Below are positions 32,945 through 44,751 of a DNA stretch of 64,000 nt, piece by piece; positions within the stretch are counted from its first letter, which is position 1, and each line of letters starts with the position of its first letter. Location of the stretch: positions 4,502,858 through 4,566,857 of the forward strand of contig OU342633.1 in NCBI GenBank assembly GCA_910589415.1. The letters run 5' to 3'. The translations under genes and the position numbers were made by a program. A model generated the notes under the pieces. The model ran no database searches, was not told where the DNA came from, and saw only the letters and a program-made list of their open reading frames with translations. The DNA comes from Malachius bipustulatus (Eukaryota; Arthropoda; Insecta; Coleoptera; Melyridae).

Positions 32945-33380
32945 ATTATTCTCTCTTCCAGACTACCGGAAAAGTGGAGGAACTTGGAATGATGCTAAAT
33001 ATTTTTGTCAACGGCGCGAGCAGCAATCCAGCACACTCCTTTACCAGGAATGATGATACCTGATCGACGCCGGCCGTCATCCCGTTTTTTAATTTACAAA
33101 TGGCCCTCATACCTTCACTCTCACTCACATTAGAAACGTTAATGTGAGGACTCGACAATCCGTATTCCTGAGACAAATCTCCAACAGCATTCCCTTCACT
33201 CCGATCGACATACATACTGCCAAAAAAATCCGCGAATCCATCCACCACCGCCTATGGGGTGGCAAACCTATTCGAGCGGTGCTTCATTACCCTGGGAATC
33301 CTACTTCCCTTCCTCTTGTTCTGTATAAATGTCCAAAATTTGGTCGGGACACCTTGCACACCTCGCTCCACTTCACCAAT
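32945..33380 (-). pseudogene. LINE reverse transcriptase N-terminal fragment
   Basis: A minus-strand frame with FWTFIQNKRKGSRIPRVM (pre-RT), FADFFGSMYVDRS, AICKLKNGMTAGVDQVSSFL (motif 0 with GPD changed to GVD) and LLAPLTKIFS, FPVVWK. It ends at the palindrome border. Jockey/CR1 type. Confidence 0.75.
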
Positions 33381-33399
33381 TTTTTATTTTTTCACCTTA

Positions 33400-34362
33400 T
33401 TTTTTATTTAGATGGATTCCACCAAGTCAAAATTCTAGGGGAACGATTGGCAACAAGACTGTTCAGGTTGGTTATGGTGATAGTTGTTACTAAAATAGTC
33501 ACTAGAATAGTTCCTAAACTAATTATTTATGAGTCCATTACTTGAGATGTCATTTCATTTCAACATCCAAAAAACTATACCTATAAACGCAATTTTTTCA
33601 CATGTAGACTTGAAAATTTTAGAGGCATTTATAAATGTAAGAACCTATTTACTTTAACAAGTCTTATGTACATATAGGATTATACCCTTCCCTTCTTAAT
33701 TTTCTGTAAAAATATTGAAAATAGGAGATTTATTGACAAATAGGTATTTACATTATTCAATAATTTTTTTAAAGAAATTCTCTAGATGTTTCAAGGAATC
33801 TGATTCTGATTGCACTGTATTGTTGTTTAATTTGAAGAAACATCTTTTAATAAGAATAATAATTATTATTGTTCATATAGCATTTGAGCATTCATTCTTT
33901 TCTTTCTTTTGAAATAAATTTACCTCTGAATCAGCATTTTATTAATTTTGAATTTAATTTAGTTTGTCAGTTTGACAACTTTAACAAACTCTTTAATAAG
34001 TTCCTTGGCGTTTTCGCTGTGACTAGAGTAGCGGCTGAGGAGCCCGACTCAGCTTTCGCAAAACGTCATTAGATAAATAAATTCATGCTAAACAACAGTT
34101 AAGTTTATCATCAAAAAAGCTATTTTCAAAGAAAATTGGTATTTTATAACAGTGCAACAAGGAAACATGTTTTGCAGGTGACGTCATAGCCTGTACCCGA
34201 GTCGGGGAGTGTTACCGTAACTCTAGTCACAACGTAAATTTTTTGTCAAGGTTAAGGAAACAGGCAACCATCAGAGAATATCAAAATTACTGTTTAAAGA
34301 TTGCATAGGCTACCAACTTGACAGCGGTTGGTCCATCTAAATAAAAAATAGACTATAATTAC
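33400..34362. mobile_element. Candidate inverted-repeat element
   Basis: TTTTTTATTTAGATGGA at about 33406 recurs inverted (TCCATCTAAATAAAAAA) at about 34352. A further inverted pair, GTGACTAGAGT, stands at about 34018 and 34230. No transposase. Target duplication unclear. Confidence 0.45.
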
Positions 34363-35689
34363 GATACACAACCCATATCTATGACTTAATTATAGACCGA
34401 AGGCGTCTGAATTCATTTAAATAACTTACGGACTGTGACTTTCTATAATAATGGATTTGAGCTTAATATTAGAGACGATCTCCCAGGTGTACCATCTCGG
34501 ATAATGACTCCCCCGTCGACCTCCCCTGTACACCGGAACATTTAAACTCGATTAGATTACAAAAAATGTTTAGTTCTAATTTAATGCCCTTATAATACCC
34601 AATAATAATATTCCACCTTAATTTGATAAAACTCTTTCGCAAATTAAATTAATAGCTAGGACATTGTGACAACTTGAGAACATGCCCATCACCAATTCCA
34701 AATAAACTTGAACTTGTAAGATGCTTTCTTCGTGCCTTGTACCAAAACTATGGTGTGACCAAAACCATATACTGTGACAGAATTATTTTTTTAGTTCTAA
34801 AGTTTCGCTGCTGGAATTAGTTTTATTACTTATGTTAGTTTTTCTAACTCTTATAAACAATATTTTGGCCACCTATATATAAAAAAATTATTTCTGTCAT
34901 TACTGACACTACATTTGGTAAATATCTAACTAGTGTTCCCTAAATATTCCATACAACACTCTCAGTTTATTTATTTATTTATTTTATTTATGATATTAGG
35001 AATTATTTGGGAATGCAGTCGTTTTACGAAAAGAGCACTTTTTTTCTGTCAAGCGTTCGAATTTTATTTTAATTCTTCATCAGGGCTATAGAAGTTGAGA
35101 TTAAAATCTAAGTTCTTGTAAATTGCAAATAAAAATAAATTGTAACTCCGTTTTATTGGTTATAAAATCGTCTTAAATGTTTTACTTTACGACTTTTCTC
35201 TAATCCCAATAATAAGACTGGTATCTCAGTATAAAGAAATTCCCGGAATTTACTTTATGTTAAATATCTAGGAGCCCATGGAGATTTTCAAAAAAACAAA
35301 AGCTGTTTCGAATTAAGCTCATAAAACTGCACTACTTTCCCCATTTAACTGTTCCTCTAACTGCAGTCGTTTACGAGATCCTCGTATTAAACATTGAGAA
35401 AAACTCACCCTGTATATATAAAATGGAATACGGACAGGACAAACGCAAAAATAGTTTTCGAAATATTATATTTTTTGGAATTATGAAGTTTAGATAAGCG
35501 CCATTTTCTCTGGAACTAAAATTCACACCATGGATCTAGTGTGCTCGAATGTTTTTTTGAAAATCACAAACTTATGACAAATAGTTTTTCCTTAGGTGCT
35601 AATTTTTAGACAGGCACTGTCTATTTTTTTATTTGTAACATGTAATATAGAAAGTTGAAGTACATCGATTCAGATAACTTAACTTGGTC
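34363..35689. other. Host intron, no gene
   Basis: AT-rich. It includes a lone mariner-type end (TCACCCTG before TATATA) at about 35415. At about 35050-35090 the minus strand has a CTGATGAAGAATT..AATTCGAAC stem-loop, weakly hammerhead-like. Confidence 0.4.
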
Positions 35690-36133
35690 AGTCGCACAGT
35701 ACATTGGAGTGAAAAAAGAGTCTTTTAGCAGCAATTAACATTACAGTTTTAATTGATAAGATATCGAATATCAACTGGCTGTGTCAACAGATAAATCGTG
35801 CATAGATTGATTGCTGGTGTCACAGATGTGTATGTTGAAAAAATATAAAAAATTGATACCGGTAGAAAGCTAAGATCTTTCCAGTGAACTATAGGCTGTG
35901 AACGGTACTGAACTGTGAGCTCCATAGTTTGGTAAAATAGTGCATAGTGGAATTGTTCCTTTTTATTATCGCTGATAAAGTTGTATAAAAACGTAGCTTG
36001 CAAAAAAGTGGCGCAGATAAAATGCAAGACATTGAATATTTGTGTTGCAGATCTGTTCACTGCATTGTTGCAAGATCGCAATAGATTCCTAATTTTTGGT
36101 TACATTACTGGTGATGTTGGGATAGTGAACAAA

Positions 36134-36703
36134 ATGGAGTGCTTTCTGTGTGGGGTTATAAAACAACCCACCAGGAAAGTAAATATTCCTTGCTTTTCTT
36201 GTGATACATGCAAGAACTTGGCATGTGTTGAATGCTCAGAGCTGTCTGCGTCTGAGTTAAAATTCATGCCACTACAAAGACGTGTCATGAAATTTTGCTG
36301 CAGAAAGTGTAGGAACAATGTATTTGCTGAAAGTCTGCAATGTATTATCAGGGATAAGGAAGTCATAATTGATGACAAGAATAAGATTGTAGATATGTTA
36401 CATGAGAAACTTAGAATGTATGAGCAAGTAGAAAACCATAACTTGTCGGAGCGCACATTTGCGGAGGCAGTGAGTGGAAAGCGGGGAATTGTGGATGCTT
36501 TTAGACAGAGGAGTGTACCGGACATAGTGATCAAACCAAAGAATACACAAGACTGTGAACAAACTAAGCATGATGTCACAAGTAATATCAATCCCACTGA
36601 CTTGAAAATCGGTATTAGAAATTTGGTAACAACTAGGTCTGGATCCGTTGTCATCAAGTGTAAAAGCAAGAGGGAGGCTGAAGTTCTGCAGAACATAGCA
36701 TGA
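36134..36703 (+). pseudogene. LINE ORF1 with PHD-like zinc finger
   Basis: The ATG at 36134 starts MECFLCGVI. The Cys pattern CFLC..CFSCDTC..CVEC..FCCRKC is a PHD/RING-like cross-brace finger, which occurs in ORF1 of CR1/Jockey LINEs. A coiled-coil-like segment (DKNKIVDMLHEKLRMYEQ) and IGIRNLVTTRSGSVVIKCKS follow. Stop at 36701 (IA then TGA), before the zinc-knuckle segment at 36897. The frame is open upstream to 35981, but Met at 36134 precedes the finger directly and is the better start. Confidence 0.75.
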
Positions 36704-36896
36704 GACAAACTTGAAGACTCATACACTGTGGAGACATCAAAGATGAGAAAGCCAGGAGTCAAAATAACGAACTTTAACCAGGATTTAACGGGAGAGGAAA
36801 TTGAGGCTTGAGGCAGAATGAACAGTTAGAAGATTTCAAGGTTGTATACATTAGGAAGAAGTTTTTGGAGAGTGCTCATCGTCCACTTTTAGACAG

Positions 36897-37124
36897 TTGA
36901 TGCAGGTAAATAAGGTGTTTATTGGTTGGGAGCGCTTCCCGGTCTACGAGGACTTATCGATTCCATGCTGCTTCAATTGCCAAGGGTTTTATCATAAGAA
37001 ACAAGATTGCAAGAAGAAATTGGTTTGTCCCCTCTGTAGTGAGGAGCACGAGCAGAGAGACTGTCCAGGACGAAAGAGAGTTTGCATAAATTGTGTCGGC
37101 TCAAAAATAACAAATTCAAGTTGA
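36897..37124 (+). pseudogene. LINE ORF1 CCHC zinc knuckles
   Basis: CCFNCQGFYHKKQDC, CPLCSEEHEQRDC and CINC: two full knuckles and a partial third. It continues ORF1 after frameshifts near 36700-36900. Nucleic-acid binding in the LINE ribonucleoprotein is the family role. Confidence 0.8.
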
Positions 37125-37285
37125 AGAATAATACTGACCATCATTCGACGGATTTGAGGTGCCCCACACTGCAATATTAGATTAAGTTGTTGAAAAACAA
37201 AATCCATTATTGTACTTAATGGTAATGATCGATCAGGATGTAGTCTTAGAAAATTTAACCAGAAGACAGTCAGCGTGGGAGCTAC

Positions 37286-37740
37286 ATGGACCCGTGTGAC
37301 TACTGGTCCCTTCAAACATCTCAAACTGGGTATATGGACATTATGCATCTACACATAAGAAGTGCGAACAAAAATTTTGATGAATTCCTAGCGCTTATTG
37401 AGACTTATAAATTGTCTTCATGTGATGTCTTTATATTAACCGAATGTTTCCGTAATGTGTGTGCTGATAACCTTAGGGTTCCTGGGTACGTCACTGTATA
37501 CAATGGAGGTGATTTGAACAGGAATGATGGAGCATTGGTGGTGATCAAATCTGACCTTAACTATACTATTTCCAACCAAAAACTGATTGTGTGTGGTGTT
37601 ACCTTAAGTGTTGTGTATATGGTCGTTGATATGATTTCCAGATTTCCTTTAGGATAATTGCCTTGTATTATAGACCTAACCCAAGTAACTTGATCTCATT
37701 TATTGATGAACTTGATGAATATTTAGATAATACTCGGAGC
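37286..37740 (+). pseudogene. LINE AP-endonuclease N-terminal half
   Basis: MHLHIRSANKNFDEFLALIE, DVFILTECFRN (metal-binding Glu) and GYVTVYNGGDLNRNDGALVV, then after a frameshift LYYRPNPSNLISFIDELDEY. The remainder of the endonuclease is deleted; RT sequence begins at about 37765. Confidence 0.8.
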
Positions 37741-37952
37741 AATGACTGGTGATCACAAAGCACATTGTTAATTTGATTTTTGTGGGAGGTAAAATTCCTT
37801 CACAGTTTAAAACTAGCATAATCACTCCTATTCACAAGGCAGATAATAAAACTAGGATATGTATTATTATTATTATTATTATTCTTATTACTTCTAGGGT
37901 AGGTTCAAAGCCCTTGTACTGAAACTTGCGCTTATTGTACCCCTTTGTATAA

Positions 37953-38228
37953 TTAGCTCGTCTCCCAAAAGTATTTCAGTATGAGTCCAATGGGTGCTTG
38001 TTCTATTTCTTTTGGTTCTGCCATGTCGGTCCCAAATACTAGAAGTCTAGTTTCCTCTAGTGCCGGGCATTCACACATTAGGTAGTATGGGGTTTCCTCT
38101 CCCTCCCCGCATCTCCTGCAATCTGGGTTATTTTTCACTCCTATTATTGAGAGGTGTTTCATTAGTGGGCAATGTCCTCTTAGAAGTCCAATTGCCCATC
38201 TCAGCTGGTGTTTTCTCAGCTTTTTCAA
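37953..38228 (-). pseudogene. LINE ORF2 C-terminal zinc tail
   Basis: KLRKHQLRWAIGLLRGHC, CRRCGEGEETPYYLMCECPA: the usual C-terminus after RNase H in I/R1-like LINEs (RxxxGxLTGH..C..C....H..C). The His position appears as Tyr here. Confidence 0.8.
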
Positions 38229-38760
38229 TTCCTTAACTTTATTCTTTGATAGTTCTCTGATAAATATCTTCGAATGTCTCAGTCCATCTACTTCATTCCA
38301 ATGGGAGATCTGTTTTTTCTTCAGGAGGTCTTTTATTTTCCTTCTGACTTCGCTGTAGGTGTAGGCTATGCAGCAAGTTGGTTCTGGCCCGATTAAGGGT
38401 AGTTTAGATCCCTTTTTTGCAAGCAGATCCGTTTATTTGTTTGCTTTGTTGTTCTGGTATCCTTTTCTCCACCTATAGTTTATTTTGTTGTTTTTATCTG
38501 ATAGCTTTGTTAGAGAGTTAATGCAGCTCTTCACTGTATTTGATTGTATCGTCAGTGAGTCAGTCCAGTGCTCTTAGAACTGCCTGGCTATTAGCAAATA
38601 CACTAGACTATAATACGTCCAACTCCGGCAATTTTACATGCATTTCGAAGGCAGCCGCTGTGGCAGCGCCATCTAGTGTCGCGAGTTGTAACTAACACAC
38701 TGCACCATAGTGATGTGCAACAGATAACAGTATCGAGTAGATATTGATACATTAGTCACA

Positions 38761-38966
38761 AGTATCTGATACGTTGAGTTGATTACTTGATTACTTTTGC
38801 TTGCTTGATACTTAATCATTATACCCAGACCTCGGACCCGATATTTCTCTATGGGATCGTTGTAGTATCTGATACGTTGAGTTGATTACTTGATTACTTT
38901 TGCTTGCTTGATACTTAATCATTATACCCAGACCCCGGACCCGATATTTCTCTATGGGATCGTTGA
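38761..38966 (+). repeat. Tandem duplication, 103-bp unit
   Basis: AGTATCTGATACGTTGAGTT starts both units, at 38761 and 38864. Copy 1 of the element has one unit only. Confidence 0.85.
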
Positions 38967-38981
38967 GTACCTACTGACTAG

Positions 38982-40325
38982 TGTGACAGGCCGCCCTGGG
39001 GCTTGGGGAAAACTTACGTAAGTCGGCGGAAACTCTTCTCGGGCGCCAGATTTTTGTGAGGGTTTACTCCCTGTGGAAAGTTCTCGCAGCGTTTTCCCTG
39101 TGCCTGATGCACAATGGTACTTTCTTAGTACCCTTGTCCCTAGGGTAGCTCGTGGAGAAAGGAAAATGCCAGGGGTCGGCTTAAGTTATCACCAGATTGA
39201 AGGAACTAGTCAGGGCGATGTTCTTTACGCACCTACCTGGTAGACTGGCACTTCACGGAGCTAAGCTTGTTTTGCGAAGCGGGTGGTGTCGGTGCGGAAT
39301 CAACGGACTGGGAACGTCGCGGTCTGGGCACTCTGCAGGGCACTCGGCGAAGCACGGCGGACGGTGAAGTAAGAGCAGGTACACACGACAAAAGAACTGT
39401 CCGCGGGCCCTATCAAAATCACTCCAGAATTCTACTATCTGATCTACGAACTTCCTACCACTACGCTGACCACTATTACAGGATTCCAGACGGGCGCGAA
39501 ATAACGGGTAGCTTCCGGGGAAAACTCAAAGCACGGCTCGACAGAGTCGAAAAAAAATACGGTTCACTAACTTCACGAAGAAGGAACGGTCCAGAAGACG
39601 GTCAGAAAACTATCTTAATCACGACGGGTTGAAAACAATCGAACAGGTCGGAAAGAATTGAGCCCTCCGCTTGGGTTCCGCTACCTTTTATAATAAATGA
39701 TGACGGCATCCATCGCCAAATCAGTAATCGGCGTAATTTCATTGGTTGTTGCCGGCAGGGCATGCCGGTCGCAAAAACGCATTTCGGAGAAAATGATTTC
39801 TAGAAATAATAATAAACGTCGATACGAAGTCGGCTTTTTGTGGGGCGATAAGAATTGCAATCGCCTGATTTTTATTAAATTTACCTCTGGTTTGCATTTG
39901 TTTCTCGTATTTACAGACACAAAAAATTGTTGGAGGAAAGTTCCCATCGCTTCTAAAGAATAAAACTGACGCTCGACTGAATTAAATAAAACCAGAAAAT
40001 AGAAATGTTATTATGAATTTAATAAATCCGGCCGCGACTTCACGGCATAGGTAGGTAGGTAGGTAACCGACCATCGCAAGCGAGAAGTTCACGACACCCG
40101 GCCAGCGGGGTTCCTGGAAACACGACGATTGGATAAAGTATTTCCTATTCGACACCTATTTATTAAATAATCTATCACCGGATTTTTCTCAAGATAAATT
40201 TTAGAACTAGCAACAAGAAATACCAATCATTCTGGGCCTGAAATTACCCACCTCTTATTAATAAAAAAAGGAGAAAACCATGATCGTGCCTAGTAAAACG
40301 GAGCAATTTTCATTGCTTCGTTACA
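38982..40325 (+). mobile_element. Solo LTR, 1,344 bp (Gypsy-like)
   Basis: Starts TGTGACAGGCCGCC and ends TTCGTTACA, with CTAG on both sides (38978-38981 and 40326-40329), a 4-bp duplication. Inverted ends TGTGAC/GTTACA fit Gypsy LTRs. GC-richer than the surroundings. It contains an AATAAA-rich region at about 39960-40040 and no retroviral genes. It interrupts the CAAATAC element at a site that is empty in copy 1. Confidence 0.8.
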
Positions 40326-41022
40326 CTAGTTATGCAAGGCTACTTCGGTCCTCTAAGAAAATTAAAAAAGTAAAAATTTCAAGCCAGAAAACAAAAAAGG
40401 AATAATTATAGGTATACTTGACTCTTTAAAAATTATAAGTAATAACATAATAATTATCAAATAAAAATGTAAATATGTAACTGTATTACATAATAATGAA
40501 AAAATACTTGAGATGGAATGTGAAATAAGCAAAAAAAAATTTTTTTCATTTACTTCAGTCTTGTAAGAAAAAAAAAATGAAGATACCTACATAGGTATAC
40601 GTACCGAACCGAAGTACGGACAGAGATGCAATACAAGATACAAGGCCATATGGGCTAAAACATCACGTGGAACAAGGAACTATGATTATACATAATTCAG
40701 TTCCAGCACTCCAGGAGCAGGAGTTTATAGTAGAGATACCGTTCCGAGGGTCAGGGTATGCGTGTCGCGATTACGGCTCCGCTCCAGTCGGCGATGTGGC
40801 TATGGCTAAACAGTTTCAAAAATTCCGGTATTTTGTCGCGGTATTTTTCTGTCGCGGTACCAGTTGGATTGGAACGGTCGTACTCTTCGGTAACAGTATT
40901 TCCCATCTCTATTCCGGGCCCAGTAGAACAACTGTAGCCGTCCTCGAGCCGCCAGGTTCGCTAGTGTCGCCTCGCTGCCGGTTTTCAGTCGAAGTTGGAC
41001 GTATTATAGTCTAGCGTATTTG

Positions 41023-41586
41023 CTATTAGTAACGATTTCAACGTTCATATTTTCATATAAACCGGCTATGATATGTTCCACGCAGGCGTGGATTGCTAAA
41101 ATTTCTGTGTGTAGCACTGTTGCTAGTCCGCCTAGGTTTATACTAAATGTATTTACCTCGCCTCTTCCAGCAACTCCTGCTCCAGCTAATCTTTGTCTTG
41201 GATCCATCCTTGTACCAGGTGTATTGGCTGTTTTTTGTTTTGATTTCATATTCTTTTGTCCCCTTTGCTGGTATTACTACCTGATAAGGGTTACAAAAGT
41301 TTATGCTCTTACTCGTTCTATCTGGTCACATGTTTAAAATGTGATTGGTTTCCAGATGTTTGAATACTTCTGTGTGGTATCCTTTCCTTATATTGAAGGT
41401 CCCATGCAGTATTGTTTTGACTCTGTATGCTGCCGCTAGTGCCTCTGTTTCCACCACCAAGTGAAGTCGCGGGAGCCCTAGGAGCATCTCCATGGCCGCT
41501 GTTGGTGTTGTTCTCTTATTATCCTCCAAACCCAGTATTACCTCGGTTTGGTTCCCTTCCCTTTTAATTTTCCATTTTACTATCAT
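41023..41586 (-). pseudogene. LINE RT end and start of RNase H
   Basis: 41586-41326 has TPTAAMEMLLGLPRLHLVVE, a segment typical just before RNase H. The next part has WYKDGSKT, the RNase H first catalytic Asp motif, in a shifted frame. It then continues with FSINLGGLATVLHTEILAIH (second acidic residue) and NVEIVTNS, where the transposon interrupts. Confidence 0.75.
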
Positions 41587-41639
41587 TAGGTCGCTTGTAG
41601 TATGCTCTCATAATGGCATTAAATGTAGGTTTTTCTTTG

Positions 41640-41935
41640 CTAAGATGCAAGCTCTTGGATGGTTTCCTCCGCCATATTGATACCTCTGATGGCTCCGTTG
41701 GATATCCAAGGTTCCTGTGTCAGTATAATATCAATATTGTTCTTTCTTACATATTGTTGCAAAGCAGCCGAAGCTGCTTTGACATGTTGGATATTAACTT
41801 GTAGAAATTTGAACACCTTACTCCTTGGGGTTCTCCTCCCTCCGGTTCAGTAGGTTTCTCTTCAGTCCCCACTTCTTCCGTTTCCATCTTCTCTGCTCCC
41901 TCTTCCCTTTTCCCACCTAGTCTCTTGAATAGCAC
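41640..41935 (-). pseudogene. LINE ORF1/ORF2 junction and endonuclease start
   Basis: 41935-41747 carries an acidic ORF1 end (VGTEEKPTEPEGGEPQGV). An overlapping frame gives AALQQYVRKNNIDIILTQEP and WISNGAIRG, the endonuclease N-terminus with its Glu. The sequence jumps to RT-end sequence at about 41600, showing a large internal deletion. Confidence 0.65.
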
Positions 41936-42150
41936 CCTAGTTAGGTTAAGGTAAGGTCTGCATTGAAGCTGCTCTATTTTCTCCCGTGTTTTCTCCCATG
42001 AGGAAAATTAATTGTTGGCCTTTAGTATCGTCAGGTTTTCTGTCCACTAGGGTCTACGTTTCTGGTTTTAATCCTGGGTTTTGAATTCCCAGTCTTTTTT
42101 GGATTTTTTCTGGTTCCTCTTGGGTCCCTGGTATCCACACTAGCGCTCTT

Positions 42151-42438
42151 CTAGGTTTGGGAACGGTTTCGGAAAGGTTCCATCCCCCTGACCACCCGCA
42201 CCAGCCAGTCCTTTGTGGCCTGGTCAGCCCAGGAAACCATGAGAAAGCCCCCTCTAAGCTGCGCTCCTGAGAACCTTGGTGCAGGTTCTCCTTCTTTTGT
42301 GTTGTCTACTGCTTGAATCAGTGCTGCCCTTATAAGGTCCGACTGATCCTTGCTCAGAATGTTTTCTGGATATCCTTGTGGTGTTATTGCCCTTCGGATA
42401 TCCGTTACAACTTTTGCATAAGAGATGGAGGGTTCCAC
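42151..42438 (-). pseudogene. LINE ORF1 segment
   Basis: YAKVVTDIRRAITPQGYPEN, LIRAALIQAVDNTKEGE and RGGFLMVSWADQATKDWLVR: an RNA-binding-like fold seen in ORF1 of insect I/R1-like LINEs. The rest of ORF1 up to 43216 is broken by frameshifts. Confidence 0.65.
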
Positions 42439-43227
42439 CTTCCTATGTTATTTGGGCTGTGCCGGTTTTGGAGTCCTCTCTTCCGAGCGAGTCCTTTTCT
42501 TGTCCTCGACGGTTGTGAGTTCCTCCTGGTTACCTTCCGGTTCCTTGCTGGTCACGGGTTTCGTTATGCCGGGGGTTCACTTTCAACCCTAGCACCTTTC
42601 AGCTTTCTTCTCAGTTTCCTGCGTGCGGCTCCTGAGAGTTTTGTGGGTGGGTCTTTTTTTTCAGAATCCCCTTCCCTTTTTGAATTATTTGAGTCTTGGT
42701 CAATATTGGTTCCCACGAGTAGCGGAGCTATGAAAGAAATACCATACGCATAGCTCCATACGTATGATAGGCATTTAGTTTCGAAGGTGCGCCACTTCTC
42801 CGAGGTTGAATCCAGTAGGAACTGATCTACTATTCAGCCACGCATCCTTTTAGCCTGGGTTCCCGCCGTAGGATTTAGGTTTTTAAAGGTTGTCTCTTTT
42901 TGGTCCAGGTGGTAAAGCCAAGACCCCCGTATTTCTCTGTTCGCGAGACATGACCACGACAACAGAGTTTTATGGTCTTTCGGATAGAGTCCACTTTCGG
43001 ACGTTCTCCGGCATCGTTATGAACCCTGTGCAGACCTTTAGTCACGACACTACAACTAGGTTGGGGGAGGTGGTCCGCGGCAGGGCTTTTTGAGCTGCCA
43101 GTCTGGAGTTTTAAATCCGACGAGCTCTATCACCGCTGCTAACCTTACTCACTGTCGCTCATTGTAAGGCCTTCCGGTACCTGGGTCGCGCCCGATGGGT
43201 ACCTCAACTTCACGGGTAGGATATGTA

Positions 43228-43740
43228 ACTATAGACCTATAAGTGTAATTAATAATTTTGGAAAGATTTTTGAAAAAGGTCTGAAAACAACTCGTTTGGT
43301 TCAGTTCCTCGATGGGAACATCTTGCATGAACAGCAGTTTGGCTTTCGAGCTCGTAGAGCGAGTTCTGATGCGATGTGTGCTGTCGTTGAGAGCATTACT
43401 CGTGGTTTGGACGCTGATGGGAAGTGTATTGCTGTGTTTTTTGATCTTGCGAAGGCGTTCGACACTGTTAACTACATGAATCTTCTTGGCGTGTTGGAGC
43501 GCTGTGGCGTGCATGGGGTGGTTTTGGATCTCTTCCGTAGTTACTTATAGGACCGGGAACATCTTGTCAAGGTAAATAATTCTGTGAGTGAACCATCATA
43601 AAGACAGGAATCCCCCAAGGGACAATACTTGGTCCAGTACTGTTTTTAGTTTATATTAATTCTCTCTTATCGTTGGTACCTTTTGCAAGAGTAGTGTCAT
43701 ATGTGGATGATACAGTTATTGTCTTTAGTGAAAATTCATG
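43228..43740 (+). pseudogene. LINE reverse transcriptase (block 2)
   Basis: NYRPISVINNFGKIFEKGL, LHEQQFGFRARRASSDAM, VFFDLAKAFDTVNYMNLL (first Asp), then with a stop and frameshift GIPQGTILGPVLFLVYINSL and SYVDDTVIVFSE (YVDD pair). It continues as a thumb region (AKKTHYLAFT, EVDEIKYLGIIIDKNLKW) to the mariner at 44178. Confidence 0.88.
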
Positions 43741-44177
43741 GACAGAAACAAAGTACAATTAGGTATGGAGAGTGTAAAAAAAATGGCTGGATGGATATCA
43801 GCTATCACTGAACGCCAAGAAAACCCACTACCTAGCTTTTACTGTAACAGAAGTTGGTAGACCTGACTTCGATAGCATAAAAATTCCTGGTATAAGAGAT
43901 GAAATTAGGGAGGTGGATGAGATCAAGTACTTGGGTATAATTATAGATAAGAATCTGAAGTGGGGCAGCCATGTGAATTACCTGATGAACAAGGTGAGAA
44001 AGTTGATTTACAAATTTTATCAACTGCGGGAAATTCTCTCAAAGAATTTATACTGTTAGTTTACAAGTCTCTCGCTGAATCTCTTTTTCGTTATGGTGTT
44101 TTGGTTGGGGGGGGGGGGGGGGGGGGGATGTACCAAAACACACTGCATAGATTGAGTACAACACAGAACTATATATA
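43741..44177 (+). pseudogene. LINE RT thumb and C-terminal region
   Basis: Frames with DEIKYLGIIIDKNLKWGSHV, ILLVYKSLAESLFRYGVLV, an expanded G tract, then MYQNTLHRLSTTQNYI up to the mariner. It resumes after the mariner at 46843. Confidence 0.8.
44107..44127 (+). repeat. Poly-G tract (21 G) in the RT coding region
   Basis: 21 uninterrupted G where related proteins read RYGV..W-G. It probably grew from a short TGGGGG site. Confidence 0.9.
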
Positions 44178-44751
44178 CAGGGTGTCTCTGAAAGGTGCGG
44201 AAAAAAAGCTACCACAAATTCCTGAGGCCTAAATAAGCCGATCTAACCCAACTTATCTCTGTCCAAAAGTGGATGATTTCGGAGATGCAGGGTGTCAAAA
44301 GTTCAATTTGGTTTCCGTTTTTCTTAAATAACTTTTTTAATAATTGGTATATTTTCACAATATTCGGCTGAAGGGGCTTTTGTGGGGTGAAAAATTAAAA
44401 ACGGCAATCATTTTTATTGTAAAATTTAGAGGGCGCCACCTGCGGTACCTTGAATACATTCAAAACGAACTATCTTTTTTGGGCCACTCTGTATTTAACT
44501 TTTAAATAAAAATTCTTATTCTCCAACGTCTTTTACCAAAAAAAGGCATACGTGGTAAGAGTTGATTTGAGCAGCCGTTTCTGAGATATCTGGATTTAAG
44601 AAAATCACTACGTGCATGGCCAGGCCTAAGTAAGTAGTTATTAGTAATTATTGTAATAATTAAACACAATTTGAAGGGAAGGCATTGAATTAAAATTATT
44701 TTACTTAAAGACCATACCAGGTTTCAGGTGTGAGCTAGCTACCTCTCACAT

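Larger units (their letters stand above)
38595..41022. mobile_element. CAAATAC element, copy 2, carrying a solo LTR
   Basis: 2,428 bp flanked by CTATTAG (38588-38594 and 41023-41029), ends CAAATACACTAGACTATAAT and inverse of CAAATACGCTAGACTATAAT. It is the reverse of copy 1 (26813-27792). It differs by a 103-bp tandem duplication (38761-38966) and by a 1,344-bp LTR insertion. Subtracting both gives about the 980 bp of copy 1. The target is the RNase H coding region of the LINE (VTNS-QAVLRAL is restored on removal). Confidence 0.88.
37864..43216 (-). mobile_element. I/R1-like LINE with RNase H, inserted in another LINE
   Basis: Minus-strand element flanked by TAGGATATGTA on both sides (37853-37863 and 43217-43227). 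Its 3' end is an (AAT)n tail (37864-37882 region). Parts in coding order are ORF1 (about 43100-41940), the start of the endonuclease (about 41860-41640), the RT C-terminal region (41586-41326), the RNase H start (41249-41023), an interruption by the CAAATAC element (38595-41022), then the RNase H remainder and zinc tail (38587-37953). Most of the endonuclease and RT is deleted. Confidence 0.85.

Noticed and set aside
35045..35090. CTGATGAAGAATT stem-loop on the minus strand
   Set aside because: The core lacks one A of GAAA and the third stem; too degenerate to call.
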